Origin: Nemophila menziesii
Lineage: Eukaryota > Streptophyta > Magnoliopsida > Boraginales > Hydrophyllaceae
Length of the DNA stretch: 64,000 bases
Assembly (NCBI GenBank): GCA_029959085.1
Contig: JARWIR010000005.1
Coordinates: 1,614,501-1,678,500, forward strand
Reading direction: 5' to 3'
Shown here piece by piece: positions 12,001-23,416 of the stretch (positions are counted from its first letter, which is position 1; each line of letters begins with the position of its first letter). The position numbers and the translations under genes were made by a program. The notes below the pieces were generated by a model. That model saw only the letters and a list, made by a program, of their open reading frames with translations, was not told the origin of the DNA and did no database searches.

Positions 12001-14663
12001 TGAATAAAATCCACGAATATCTTGTAAATCTGGGTTCTCAATCGATTACCTTCGGGACCCACTTTACAAACAAGTGCATGAGCAAGTAAAGCAAGGGTTT
12101 GATCATTATAACTAAAAACACCATCTTCAAACATAAGAATCTCAACCACAAGAGCATCTTCAAGTTTAGGAGATAAAGCTTTGCGAGTTAAAAGGTTATG
12201 TAATAACTCAAAGCAATGTTCATGAACATTCCCAAGTTTCTTCTCTTCTTCATAAAAGCAGTTTTGACAATTAAGTATCGATAATAAAATCTGGATATGA
12301 TTCTCCGCAAGCTTATTACAAGCATCTTCATAAACAGAAACATCCCAATCTGGAGAAAAGATATTGTTTTTTAAACAATTTAATACCTCCGTCGCAGCTT
12401 GAACAGGCATATTACTAAAGTGGGACCCACCATTAGCTGCTATAGTTGATCGATCATAACCATCCGTAGACTCAACTGATCGACCACCTTCAGAGAATAA
12501 ATCACCAAAAAGAGCTTCATCTTGATCCATTTCTGAAGTACACGAAGCTTTAGTACACACAGAAAGTGATCTCTCCAAATTTGGGCGTAACTTAACACCC
12601 TCAGAATGAAGAAAAAACACAAGATTTATAAGATTATCAACCCAATTACTTGAAGAAGGGAATATAATCTTCAATAGCTCCTCTTTAGTATAGCTTTTTA
12701 ACAAAAGAATCTTCCCATAACAACATGAAAAACTTTCAACATCAAGATTCTTCACTTCGAAAACCTCACGAGATTGATTCTTTACATCGATTAAAAGCTT
12801 CATTATATAATCAACCACACGAGGAAAATAAACCAAAGGAGGCTTCGGATTTGGATTCGGATTAGTTTTGCTATATTTCCATATACTCGAATCAAGATTT
12901 TCCAAAAGAGAAGCTGTTATGGAAGCTTGAATGTTCCGGAACACATTACTGTTACACGAAACAGCTTGAACAAGATCAAGAAACTCTTCTAACAGCTGTA
13001 ATGTAAGATTCTCCAAACTATTTTCAACTCCTATGTTTGAAAATTCATAACATATCTTGAACAAGCTAGGTAATACATCACTGATCGAAGCAATAGCTTG
13101 TAATAATTCAGCATCAACCTCAACATATTGCATGCCTTTTGACAAATTCCCGAGTAACTTAAACACCCTCATACAAAAAGATAGCCTCTTTCGCAAATCG
13201 GGTAAATCTGGAAGATTTAGAATCTTTTTGCAAAGATTAAGAAGGTTTTGTGTGCATTTTAGATGAACAATTCCCAAATGCTGAGATAATGTAACCATCT
13301 TATTGAAACCATGGTGAAAAGTATCTCCAATGTTATCAGCTAATGGCATTAAGAGGCGATCTACTATTTTTTCTTCTTTAGAACACATACCTCCTGTTCA
13401 AAGAAGATTAATTAATAACAAAAACACATAATACAGTAAGAAAAAGTCAAGAAATAGTCAAGGTAGAGAGTATTATTACCTTGAAGGATGCATATAATAC
13501 CATTTTGCCACTCATTAGAGAAGTCTTTATTAGATACAGCTCCTGATAAGCTAGCAAGAACATCTAAAGGACATGTTTGTGACAGATCTAAGTCTTTATC
13601 GATTCCATCAACTAGTGTAGCCTCCAAAAGCTGCATCATGTAATTCTGAAGAAAACAAACAAAAGTTACACCAAAAGTTAATAGTTATCACATAACAAGT
13701 TAAATATTTAATCTACTAAAATAAATAAATATTCCAATCTTAAATTTAATCATATGAAATGCGATTCAATACGTAACCGGACTCTTTAATGTTATCGAAA
13801 CTTAACATTTAATCATTTCCAGTTATAAATATAGACAAGTAAGTCCAAAATTGCAAATATACCCGCGGGTTATTCCAAAATTAGCAAATGTACCCTGTGG
13901 AGAGAAGATTTGCAACATTCCAGAATAAAACCCGAGTATAATTGCTATTTTTATTAAACATTTTTGCAATTATTGAGCAGAAAACAAAAAGTAAGAATAT
14001 AACATAAACATAACTATCTACTATTTGCAAATTATGCATAACATAAACTCTATCCGAAATAGGTCAAGTACTTGAGTTCCATGTATTACACACACATATA
14101 TACAACATAATTAAGAATTTACAGCTTAATTTGAACGCTATTAAGTGAACTAGATATATACCTGAAGGCTTAAATCATCGGTGCTATTAGGAATTGATTT
14201 TTCCAAATAACATAGCGCGAATTGCATACATTTCTGAACCACGGTGACAACTAAAGGCTCCACTTGTTCCACTGCCACATCAAAAACACAACACCACAGC
14301 TGAATATAAATTTCATTTTCAAAAACCTAAAAAATAATTAACAAAATAACTCGAAATGAAGATTTTACCAGTGAGAGATCGTGTGGCGTGGACAACAGTA
14401 AGACAAACGAAAGCTAAGGCTTGGATTTGCGCCTGGTCCCACATCTCAAGCCCTAGCTTCGCAGCATCGTCATCATTTCTAGTATTTTTATTATCATCGC
14501 GGTTGATATTGATTGGTTCTATGGCGTACTTGAGAATCCCGTAGAGGTTTTGAAGCTCTAACCGTAACGAATCATCGGAGCGAAGCCTCAAAGAGAGATC
14601 ATCGGAGCTCGATGACGATGAAATGGAGAGAGCATCGACGAGCTTGCCGATCTCAGCAGCCAT
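1..14663 (-). CDS. BIG: BIG, giant UBR-box calossin-like protein (N-terminal ~3890 residues; C-terminus beyond the left edge)
   Basis: Exons read on the minus strand: 14369-14663, 14162-14271, 13480-13645, 7581-13393, 6272-6871, 6015-6195, 5711-5966, 4421-5021 and <1-3660. All junctions are GT-AG and phases agree throughout (11682 nt in the window). Translation starts at MAAEIGK; the in-frame ATG 18 nt upstream is less likely by comparison with the family. Visible domains are a Cys/His-rich UBR box near residues 1480-1558 (YFCYTCDLT...[13 protein letters not shown]...FFCDCGAG), a ZZ zinc finger near 2527-2580 ([20 protein letters not shown]) and a CxxC cluster near 3364-3429. Acidic runs (DEDEDEDD) precede the UBR box. 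Plant BIG is a roughly 5100-residue protein required for auxin transport and many growth and light responses, related to animal UBR4/Pushover. The frame is still open at base 1. Introns at 3661-4420, 5022-5710 and 6872-7580 carry repeats described separately. Confidence 0.97.
3830..4370. repeat. Dispersed intronic element in BIG intron 8, with short tandem repeats
   Basis: The left end reads AGGGGCGAAGTCAG. It is followed by minisatellite-like units (GGTCCCTATATTATGCAAAA), an AAATTGAAGC...ATGAGACA core, and five or so tandem copies of a roughly 32-bp GGGGGGCCAAGTGAAGATT unit at about 4097-4260. The same modules, in either orientation, recur at 6990-7545, 42590-43435 and 48598-48955. No coding capacity is seen; the long frame here is only read-through of BIG exon 8. 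Confidence 0.6.
5057..5460 (+). repeat. Minisatellite array in BIG intron 7 (GGGACCTATAGTGCA family)
   Basis: About a dozen degenerate units of roughly 27-36 bp carry the core GGGACCTATAGTGCAGTTTTTGC broken by TTATTATA. Unit order and variants (for example AGTTCTTGTTTATTATA, GTAATGCAATTAA, GTGCAAATAACTAAAAA) match, with gaps, the array at about 34241-34985 in the RING gene intron. The two arrays are therefore copies of one block rather than independent expansions. Confidence 0.75.
5472..5571 (+). pseudogene. RING-H2 pseudo-exon inside BIG intron 7, antisense to BIG
   Basis: This 100-nt stretch matches exon 3 of the RING gene (35023-35132). Shared parts include the upstream acceptor context CACATGCAG, the zinc-ligand segment CSHHFHLGC and the downstream donor GTAATT. 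It differs by a 12-nt in-frame deletion removing the residues aligned with KIVT/IVTK and by a rearranged end. That end replaces CPVCGK with CPISIT, losing the last zinc-ligand cysteine and adding two bases. Flanking intron sequence is also shared, to about 5687. It cannot encode a working RING finger on its own. Its strand is opposite to BIG, so BIG pre-mRNA carries the complement of RING mRNA. Confidence 0.88.
6990..7545. repeat. Three tandem copies of an element core in BIG intron 4
   Basis: Three imperfect repeats of about 150-185 bp share the order ATTGCACTA, TAGGTCYCGATATT, a poly-T or AT stretch, ACAAATAACAAATATTCAT and GAAGCTTAATGAGACAAA. The block ends in AGGGCGTGAAGATTCTGGGG, the same edge module as at 4097-4260. 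It lies wholly within the intron between BIG exons 4 and 5. Confidence 0.65.
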
Positions 14664-14950
14664 CATCACACTCTCAAACAATTCAAATTAGCATCACACG
14701 TAAACCGAAATTAACTCGATTATAAAGATCTCTCGATTATACAGCTCGATTAAGTATATAGATGTAGATATCTAGTTTAGAGAGAGAAAATTATTGGTAG
14801 AGATTTTAGAGTGAGAGAGAAATAGAGAAGAGGTATCTGGAAATAGAGGGTTTAAAGGAGAGAAATGTATATATAGTGATGAGAAAGGACGAGAAAAAGA
14901 AGAAAGGGTATAATGTGAATGTGTTTTGCTTGATTTCCACATCATTCTTA
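14664..14950 (-). promoter_or_regulatory. BIG 5' leader and core promoter (probable)
   Basis: On the minus strand, a TATATATA stretch at about 14867-14878 lies roughly 205 bases upstream of the BIG start codon. It is followed by CT-rich sequence (GA-rich on the plus strand) typical of plant 5' leaders. The transcription start is not determinable from sequence alone. Confidence 0.4.
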
Positions 14951-15437
14951 GTCATTTAAAGGAAATATTTATTTTCTTCCTTCTTAAGCTACTCTCATAT
15001 TTGGAGAATCTTTGTTCATTCTATCATAAATGGTGTGACAAAGAAGCTCTATACTCTTTGTGTATTTTGACCGTGTTCCTTGATCAAGTTGGAGAAACCC
15101 AGATCTTTTAGTAAGATAGATTTTCAGAGACCGCGTTATTGGGAATTTTATTTCCAAATGTATTTTAAGCGTGAAACATATATATCTTTGTTAGTTTCAA
15201 GGATACTTGTAGGTCGTATGTATTGTTCGTTGAAGTTTTTGATTGTATTGATTGGATGATTTTCGATCATGTTCTCGTTTCTCTTGGGGTGATAATCCTC
15301 TTGGCTGGTAGGTAGGTATGAGAACTATTGTTGCTATAACTATGGATATTGTGGTAATTGTTTTTTGTTTGTGACTGCTAATATCTGTGTGATTCTTGGT
15401 TTTCTCATCCATGTGATTGTTGACACATCATCTGAGA

Positions 15438-15720
15438 GATACGACATGTTGGTTGTAGTTAGTTTAATAGACGATAGTTGTTGAAGATTTAGTTTTGTCG
15501 TTTGGTATACGTAATTTTTTGTTTTATCGACAGATACAAGATGTTGGTGGTAGTTAGTTAATAAATGTTAGTTGTTGAAGATTTAGTTTTGTCGTTTAGT
15601 ATACGTAGTTTTTTGTTTTATTGACAGCTACAGGAGGTTAGTGGTAGTTAGTTCAATAAACGACAATTGTTGTAGATTTACTTTTGTCGTTTGGTAATAC
15701 GTAATTTTTTGCTTTATTGT
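15438..15720. repeat. Three-copy ~94-bp tandem repeat upstream of BIG
   Basis: Copies start near 15438, 15533 and 15627. Each holds GTTGTAGTTAGTT-like sequence, then GTTGAAGATTTAGTTTTGTC and TACGTAATTTTTTG. No open frame runs through it. The rest of the 14950-16815 spacer shows no recognisable gene. Confidence 0.75.
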
Positions 15721-16387
15721 ATTATATTGTGTTCAGTTAATATGTCTTTTATTGTAATGTTCGTGTTTTGAATGGATATGACTTTTTTCTTATTTTGGCA
15801 CGTTACGTCCTCGTGATTTACACAAAGTGTTACATACATGTGGTTTTAAAAGTGCATCTACCCCTTGTGGTACACAACCTTTTTCGAGTTTATTAAAGGG
15901 TGCATACAACCCTTACCGAGTTTATTATGTTATGTCCTAACATCTTATTTGAATAATGATTGTACTAATGAGATGATTGTTAATTTTATCTTTAATTATT
16001 TCTTTGTACGTTTAATTTTTCTGACTTCTATTTGTCGACACACTCCAATTTTTTGATGGTATCATTGGAGGGATGGCGATATATTTCATTACCACTATTT
16101 GTGAATATCAGACTTGATTGATTGTTATGATGTTTATGATTGTGTTCTTTTTTATGTGTATTGGGTTATGTGTTCTTCCCGAGTACTTATTAAGGCTTCC
16201 GAGTAGATCCTAAAATTTATAAAATTGTTTAAATTTTAGATGATTCAAATTTTCTTAATTTTTTTATGCTACTAATCTTGGCAATTTTCTTTAGGGTTAA
16301 TGCCCAAAGCACCTTCCACCTTACACTCTTACCCATAAAAGGCACCATCTTTTTTAAAGAACGACGAGTAATAGGAAACTTCTCATT

Positions 16388-16456
16388 ACTCAAACTTTGA
16401 GTCGTGGGAAGCTTCCCATAACTCAAACTTTGAGTAGTGGAAAGCTTCCCATAACT
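16388..16456. repeat. 33-bp tandem repeat built from two palindromes
   Basis: The unit joins ACTCAAACTTTGAGT, a perfect palindrome around one base, to GGGAAGCTTCCC, a perfect palindrome. A second copy follows with one arm changed to GGAAAGCTTCCC, then a partial third. A short minus-strand frame across it reads as a repeat peptide (SYGKLSTTQS) and is not believed to be a gene. Confidence 0.7.
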
Positions 16457-16815
16457 CAAACGACTCTTGTATTGAAAAAGAAAATGAAAAAGTAAAAATA
16501 TGTGTGCCTTTTATGGAAAAAAAATAATACTAGTTGGGATAAGAAGAAATTAATTCTAACTTGAAGTGTTTCTTAGGCAATAATCCTTTTCGCTTTATTG
16601 TTTTGGTTAGAGTAAAGATATATATCAGTCATTATTGTTTTTCCCTATATCATTTCTTATATGACAAAGACTAAATAATAGATTCATTTCTTTTTTTTTA
16701 AATTAAAATATACTTTACCATAAAAGTAAAACAAGAGATTTACAACATTACACACATTACAATACCAAATCTCTACACCAAAAGATAATAATCAAACCTA
16801 TCCAAATAAAATAAC

Positions 16816-19800
16816 TCAAAGACGTTCTTTATCATAAAAGGCCAAAAGTTGTTTAACATGATTTTGCCACGCAGTTACATTTTGCCCATCAATAGCAACC
16901 CAATCAACTACGGTAGAAGCTGGTTGTTCTGACCATTCATCAAGCTGCAATAGAAAGGACTAAACTGTCAAAATATCTAAACATGAAGGACCATTTATGT
17001 AATTTACTATAGTTTAGATTAATTACTCACCAAGCTGCTAACATATTTGCAATCCTCTAAACATTTCTGAGCATTCACAACTCCATTTTTAAGTTCAGGT
17101 ATCCACTTTTCATTAATAGTTTTCTCTTGCTCTGCAGCTAGGTTTAAACAGTAATTTGTTGTCCTGTAAAATAAAAACAATTTAGGAAGTGTAAAATTAC
17201 CAAATTACCCCCTGTGGTTTTTTAACAAGTTGAAAAACCATAAGAGGGTTTTTTTGTTCTTTTTAAAACTATAGGGTATTTTTTTGACTATTTGACAAAC
17301 TATATGGTTTTTTTAATTTGGTAAAAATACCCAAATTACCCCCTGTGGTTTTTTAATTCGTGAAAATTCACCTCTTCTAGTTGTCACGAGTTGAAAAACC
17401 ATAAGAGGGTATTTTTTGTACTTTTTAAATCTACAGGGTATTTTTTGACTATTTAACAAAGTATAGGGGCAAACCTGTCATAATCTTGTTGTACACGATG
17501 AGCATGATTTAACAAAGCATGGCCACTATCAACTAAATCACGTCTAACATGAACTAAACTTATCGCTTTAGCTAATTCCTCAAGAACACAAGCCTCGGAC
17601 CCACGTAACTTTAAACAAAATTCCATAGACTCTAAAATCGAAGCTAAACCAGCATCTGAACCATCAAGACCTAGTAATATCGTAAATAAGTTAACCATAG
17701 AAGGGGTATATTCGGTATTTTCATATACAAACTCACCACCAGGATATTGAAAAGCAGCTGAAATACGACAAATTGAAGGAATTGCAGAAGGATCTTTAGC
17801 GCCAGCTCGTGCAGTTAATAAAGCAGCATTTTTTTCTGCAGAAGCAATTGCTTCGGGTCCCATTGAACCACCCATTGATTCCAAGAGTGCCTGAACAGAA
17901 AGGGGTATAAACGTCATTTTTCTAAATAAACGTTATTTGAAAACTACGTAGTTTTACAAACCTGAGGAGTTGAAGGAAGCATATAGAGAATATTATCTGG
18001 AGCTCGAGAAAAAGCTAAAACTTCTTTATCGATAAAATCTCGTGCCCTATTTGCTAACTCTAATACAATATTACAAGCTGGAATAATTGTACTTAATGCA
18101 TATTCACGAGCAGTTAATGGTTGTTGACTCCAAAACGAAGCAGCGTCCTAAAAAATCAAAGTCAAAGTCAACCATTGTCAAACTGTAAAGTCAACTCAAC
18201 ACGAAAGAAACTAACCAAATTTGCTTTTAGTAATGCGTTATAAATCGATTCGAGTTCAGATCTTCGAGAATCAAATTCTTCGATTTTTTTCCATTTTTTT
18301 CTCAAGGAATCTTCAGCTTCTTTTCTTTCAGCACATAGTTTATTTAAACGTTGTATTTCAGACATTAAAGTATTTACACTTGCTCTTAATCCAGCTGCTT
18401 CTCTTTCCTTACCCCAAACTTCTAACTGTAAAAAAAATTAAAAAAAAGGTAAAAAACCTCTAAATGTAATTTCTTTTTAAATTTTTTTGTTAAATACCTC
18501 GAGTTGTCTTAAGCTACTCATATTTTGTGATGTTCCTCCAGTAACAAGTGAGTGTGAAGAAACTGTATCACCATGTAAACGTTTTAAAAGCTGCTGACTC
18601 AGCTTTCTAGCTTCTGCAGCTTTATTTAATGCATCTTCTGTAGCTACAAATTGCTGAACATGTGCTTTCTGTTGAAGGGTTTTTGTTTGTTAAAATATAC
18701 GAGGGTATAATGGTAATTTTACGCTAAAAGATGAGGACAAACCTGTCTTTCAAGAAGTTGATTTTGACTTCCTCGTGAAGGTGCATCGCCTGTAATTTTT
18801 CCATCTCCGTATAGTTGATACTGTAATGGTGAACTTACATCTGTAGAAGCATCTGTTACTCTATCATTCTCGTACTTATACCTGAGAAAAAAGGTCGTAA
18901 ATACCCTTGAATAATGATACTTAACTAAGAACATGTACGTGTACGTACCTTAATGTTTCTGCATCGGCTCGAACATCAATTTTCTCGATTTCTTTAGTTA
19001 TAAGAGCTTTTAATCGATGAGTATAAGTAGTAATAGCTTGAAGTAAACGAGGAGGACTTTTAAGGCAATCTAAAATTACGTCCTTAACCTCATCAGGTAA
19101 ATCACCATCGAATTCAATTCCTAATTTAGCAACTTCTAATTGAGGATTTAAATGAATTCCATTTCCTTCATAAGCTGGAAAAGAATTGCGAATCTTTTCA
19201 GACATATGTAATGCCATGGATTCACATGCTTTTCGGATATTTCTTTCTTTAGATGTTTCAATTAGAATCAAATCTTCTGAGGCTTTTGTGCCTTTTTCAG
19301 TAAAACTGGTGACTATTTCCATTGATGAGTCAGCGTTTGATCTTTGAGCATCTCTTGCTTGATTTACATAGTAACGTAAACGTTTATGATACTCTGCAAA
19401 TATCTTTGCTGCTTCATCACATTGTTGATCATAACCTTCTAATATAACCTGCTTGTGCCTGTATTTTGAGTGTTAGAACTAACAAATTGACATACACTAA
19501 TTCATGATCGATAACTGAAAAGATGATTAATGGAGCTCTAACCTGTAATTGGATCTCTCATCAAGCATTCTCTTCCTTTCAGCTTCTTCTCTAGAAACTT
19601 CCAACATTTTTGCCTTCAATTCTTTACGCTGACGTCTCACTATCTGCCTTAATTTCTCCACCTCCTTCTCCGCCACCTCTCTTTCCTTCAGAGCATTCTC
19701 TCGACTACTCTCTCCCGAGCCCGAGCCCGAGCCCGAACTTTGATTCTCTTTTCTTCTTCCTCTACCACTTCGCCCTACCAGTGCACTAGTGGTGCTTTCA

Positions 19801-20039
19801 TCAGAGGTAGCTCCATGGACAAGAATATTCCGGCGAATATTCTCAACCGTCTTCTCCGATTTAACTCGTTTGAGGAGGAAATTCCATACTGGAATCATGT
19901 TCCCGCGGCAAACTTTGCGGAGCGAATCGGTGGTGGGCATTGAAGCGGCGGACTTTGCTTGTGGACCCAATGGCCGGTAGCCCATTTCCTTCTGAAGCCA
20001 TTCTAGTATAGCCTCTGGTTGCGCCGCTGAGCTCTGCAT
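16816..20039 (-). CDS. AUG5: AUGMIN subunit 5 (HAUS5-like microtubule nucleation subunit)
   Basis: Minus-strand exons: 19543-20039, 18949-19458, 18743-18881, 18498-18668, 18216-18425, 17962-18147, 17475-17890, 17031-17163 and 16816-16944. The 2391 nt encode 796 residues ending [10 protein letters not shown], about the family length, and every junction is GT-AG and in phase. Residues 1-75 ([37 protein letters not shown]) match the conserved plant AUG5 N-terminus. A Ser-Gly repeat spans 101-109, and a charged coiled coil follows to about 170; further coiled coils lie in the middle exons. Augmin is an eight-subunit complex that recruits gamma-tubulin to existing microtubules for branching nucleation in spindle, phragmoplast and cortical arrays. 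The gene lies downstream of nothing operonic; its neighbour BIG is on the same strand about 2.1 kb away. Confidence 0.95.
17195..17470. repeat. Duplicated ~135-bp repeat filling AUG5 intron 7
   Basis: Two copies share AAATTACCCCCTGTGGTTTTTTAA, followed by GTTGAAAAACCATAAGAGGG, a TTTTTAAA stretch and an AGGGTATTTTTTGACTATTT segment. The second copy reaches the exon 7 donor site. The CCCCTATGGTTT motif recurs at 35610, 36950, 42490 and 44110, so this is a dispersed non-coding family. Confidence 0.65.
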
Positions 20040-20439
20040 TGGATTGAATCGTTCAAGTGTGGAGTGGATTTAAGTAGATCGGTGAAGATTTCTGAAATGG
20101 AATACCTAAATTAAATCGGGGAGGGAAAAAATGAATTTAGCTAAGTATTGGGGGGAATTGGTAAATATAGAAAGAAGAGTGAAAAACAAGCAAGTAAATA
20201 TAATGAGTGAGTTCAAAATACAAAGTCCCGCCCGCAACAATTTACAAATTGTACTAGAGAATATTAGTTAAGAGGTAACATACCACAACACCCGATAAGA
20301 CCGGATGAATTAACCGTCCTTACTAAAGGCCACAAACCACAATTAACATTATAGGTCAAAAATCCAATACCTTTTTACCTCTGTTTGTTTTTATTTCCAA
20401 TATATACTAGTTTTATTCAAAAAAAAAATTAAAACCCTT

Positions 20440-21520
20440 ATTACAATCTCTCTCCTCTCTCTTCCTTGCTTTCTCTTTCTCCCTCACATAACAAAAATCT
20501 TTTTCTCTTGCGCGGCGGACATGGTGATGAAGATGAAGACCACCGCCGAAACCAAGCGTAGTTTTCCGTTCGCAAAGCTCAGGCGTCCATACTTGTGACG
20601 AATTCGTGAAGAAGTCATGGCCACCACATCACATCTGTGAAGAAGCCATGGCCATTGTAGAAGAATTATGAAGAAAATAGCTTTATAAAGATTTGAAGGT
20701 GTGAAGAAGATGAGCGTTGGAGATCTTAAATCCAGCGTCAATGGAGTTGCTGAACTCGGCCATAAAGATGCTCAGAACCGCCGGTTTTGCGCTCAAAAGT
20801 TTGACGCTCAGAAGTTTTGCGCTCAAAAGTTTCCGGAAGGCTGCGCTCAGAAGTTTCCACATCGTAAAGCTAGATTAGATTACTTTTTTTTCCAGAAATG
20901 TAATAGATTTGTGTTAGATTAGATTACTTTTTTTTCCAGAAAAGTTGTGAAATGCTGGATTTGTGTTTTGCTCAGAATTTTTGTTAAATGTTCAGATGAT
21001 TTGTGAAATGCTCAGAAGTTTTAATTTTGTGCTCAGAAGTTTCGTGAAATGCTCAGAACTTTTTTTTGTTTGTAATTGGTGTAATTAATTTCGTGTATGT
21101 AAAGTTACTGAGCAAACGAGCATGCTCAGTAAAGCGACTCAACCAAAAAAATCGAATACTCAACACGTTTTTTTTATGCTCAGAACTTTTTTTTGTTTGT
21201 AATTGGTGTAATCAATTTCGTGTATGTAAAGTTACTGAGCAAACGAGCATGCGCAGTAAAGCGACTCAACAAAAAAAATCAAATACTCAACACGTTTTTT
21301 TGATGCTCAGAACTTTTTCCATGCTCAGTACTTTATGCTAAGAACTTTTTTCGGCGGTGGTCGGTGGTGGTCGGCGGTGGTCGGTTGTCGGAGCTAGAAA
21401 TTATTGATAGTTAATGATGGAGGAGAGAGAAAAAATGATGAAGGAGAGAGAGAGATTAATGGTAATGGATGAGAGAGAGTAATGGTAATGGAGGAGAGAG
21501 AAGATGCTATTTTTTTTGTC
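20440..21520. repeat. Repeat-rich patch: GCTCAGAAGTTT units and a 127-bp tandem duplication
   Basis: From about 20770 to 21060 irregular copies of GCTCAGAAGTTT occur. At 21052-21305 there are two nearly identical 127-bp copies beginning CTCAGAACTTTTTTTTG and containing GAGCAAACGAGCATGC, and a third partial copy starts at 21306. A GGCGGTGGTC trinucleotide-like tract (21352-21390) and GA-rich tracts (21417-21500) follow, mirrored by CT-rich sequence at 20444-20485. This could be a non-autonomous element, but no clear ends were found. Short frames here are not supported as genes. Confidence 0.55.
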
Positions 21521-21699
21521 TTATATGCACTAGAAGGGTAGTAATGACATTTGTCAATTTTGAGGTCTCTAAATAGGAGAGAGGAATCACTTGGTTCCTC
21601 TATGGCACTAAGAAACTCCTCAAGACCTCTTGGGTAATTAACCCATTATACCACTCTTCGAATTCTTTTTTAAATATTGGAGAATAATGCAAAAAAAAT

Positions 21700-23250
21700 T
21701 GTTACTATTATTATTTTAGGTTCTTATGTAAGATTTGAATAACAACGGGGTTTTATTCAACGATTTTTTTTGTTTATGAATATTTTACAACTTAATCATA
21801 CATTAGAGTTAATATTAGTAAGAACAACTCTATTTGATTTTAAAAATTTGGGATTAAACTTTACCAGAGACGGAATCTAACCATTAATCATAAACCGTAG
21901 AGAAAAATAAATATATAGACTCACATATGTGACTTTAACAGAGACAGGTCTTACTTAGAGAAAATTATTGACGTCTTGAATATACCATAAAAACTACACG
22001 GAAGCAACCATATTGGGAAAACATCTGAAAAGCACACGAAAGATCTAGTCACGAACAAAAGCCGACAAACGCAACATCATCACCTGCTATACTGATGCTA
22101 GAGGTCATTAACCCTCCAACATACTCAATATATGAGAAATCATTCGAAGCATAACTATTAGTGGAAATGGTGTTAAAAAACACCATACACAACAATAAAG
22201 TAACATTGTAGCAACCCAAGCAACAAAACTTAAGCTCCCTTCACCAAACACAACTTTTTTTGGTTAAATATTGACCACTCACATGCCATCAAATATGTCA
22301 ATACATTAGTCGCACGTAGCTTAGTTGTGGGTTGTGCGCATTTGTACGTACCTAGATATAGATTGTGTATAGATTGAATTGTTGATATATAGATAAAGAT
22401 ATATAGATACATATAGACAAAGCGGAGTTGCAAAAAAAGAAGTAGATATCACATATGTCGAGTTGTGTGTTGTGGAACAACTGAATTAAGGTCTGGTAAA
22501 GTAAGTGACATGATACTAATATATTAATATAGCCGTAAAAAAAGGTGTCATCATGTTATTGCAGATACAGTAGTTTGACGTGCATATCATGTTCTTAAAT
22601 AGGTCAAATGTATCCATCTCAATGTCCCGTCTACAAAAACTACTCCAAAACGTGATTCTTTAGTGTCTCAAATGTGAAAACTAATCCCACATAAAGTGGT
22701 TCCTAAATGTATCATCTCATTTTAGGACTAATCTTTTAGGAAAAATTATAAGTATATTTATGATATATTTTTGTGAGCAAATTTGATTCGTATGCACATC
22801 CATTGACAGATCTTGTTAGAGGTGTACTAAAAAACATGAGTTCATTGGACATTAAGTATTAATATCATAACAAGAGAAAGGGAGAATGCCTTGGGTGGCT
22901 CTTTATATTTTCCATTGATGGACTTCATGGCTCCTGATTTATGAAAACATTTGAAATGCCCCTTCATCTACTAAATTTATCCTCTATCGGGCCTTTTTTT
23001 CAAAGTGAATGAAATTTTCTTATATACCATAAACTCATCTTCCTTCACACTCTTATCCACGTTCACCCTCATCTAGACCCAGTCGCTTTCCTAGAAAATA
23101 ACCTATAGCAAGCGGAAACCATTCTTCACCATCATTGTTACGCCATCAACAAGAATAGACTGTCGAACGTTGCTTGCTACACTATCAAGAATATACCATC
23201 GAAAAAACCAAGTTAAGGTAAAAAAAAAATTAAAAATTGTAACAATCATA
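21700..23250. other. AT-rich spacer without recognisable features
   Basis: No frame of useful length, no splice-consistent gene and no clear terminal repeats were seen. The neighbouring stretch 20040-20440 is likely the AUG5 leader and promoter, but no TATA box could be assigned with confidence. Confidence 0.5.
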
Positions 23251-23255
23251 CATAA

Positions 23256-23345
23256 CCAGTTGGGTTAGCTCAACTAGCCAGGGTGTTGTTATTTCTTTTG
23301 CATTTAAAGGGTGTGAAGTGAGAGGTACAAGGGTCGAATCCCCTC
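23256..23345 (+). repeat. tRNA-like sequence, probably a tRNA-derived SINE remnant
   Basis: An A-box-like TTAGCTCAACTAGCCAGG is followed about 50 bases later by a B-box-like ACAAGGGTCGAATCCCC. These resemble RNA polymerase III internal promoter boxes. The region between them does not fold as a normal tRNA and no acceptor stem pairs, so a SINE or decayed tRNA relic is more likely than a working tRNA gene. Confidence 0.4.
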
Positions 23346-23416
23346 CTTGAACATAGATAACCTATTTATGATTTACATGGAGGTATACATGAGAGGGCGT
23401 GCATATTCCCATGGGT

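Noticed and set aside
20484..20741. 85-codon minus frame and 73-codon plus frame near 20700
   Set aside because: Both lie in the GCTCAGAAGTTT repeat patch; the plus frame merely translates the repeat (AQKFCAQKF).
23256..23345. Functional tRNA gene
   Set aside because: A- and B-box-like motifs are present but no acceptor or anticodon stem pairs.
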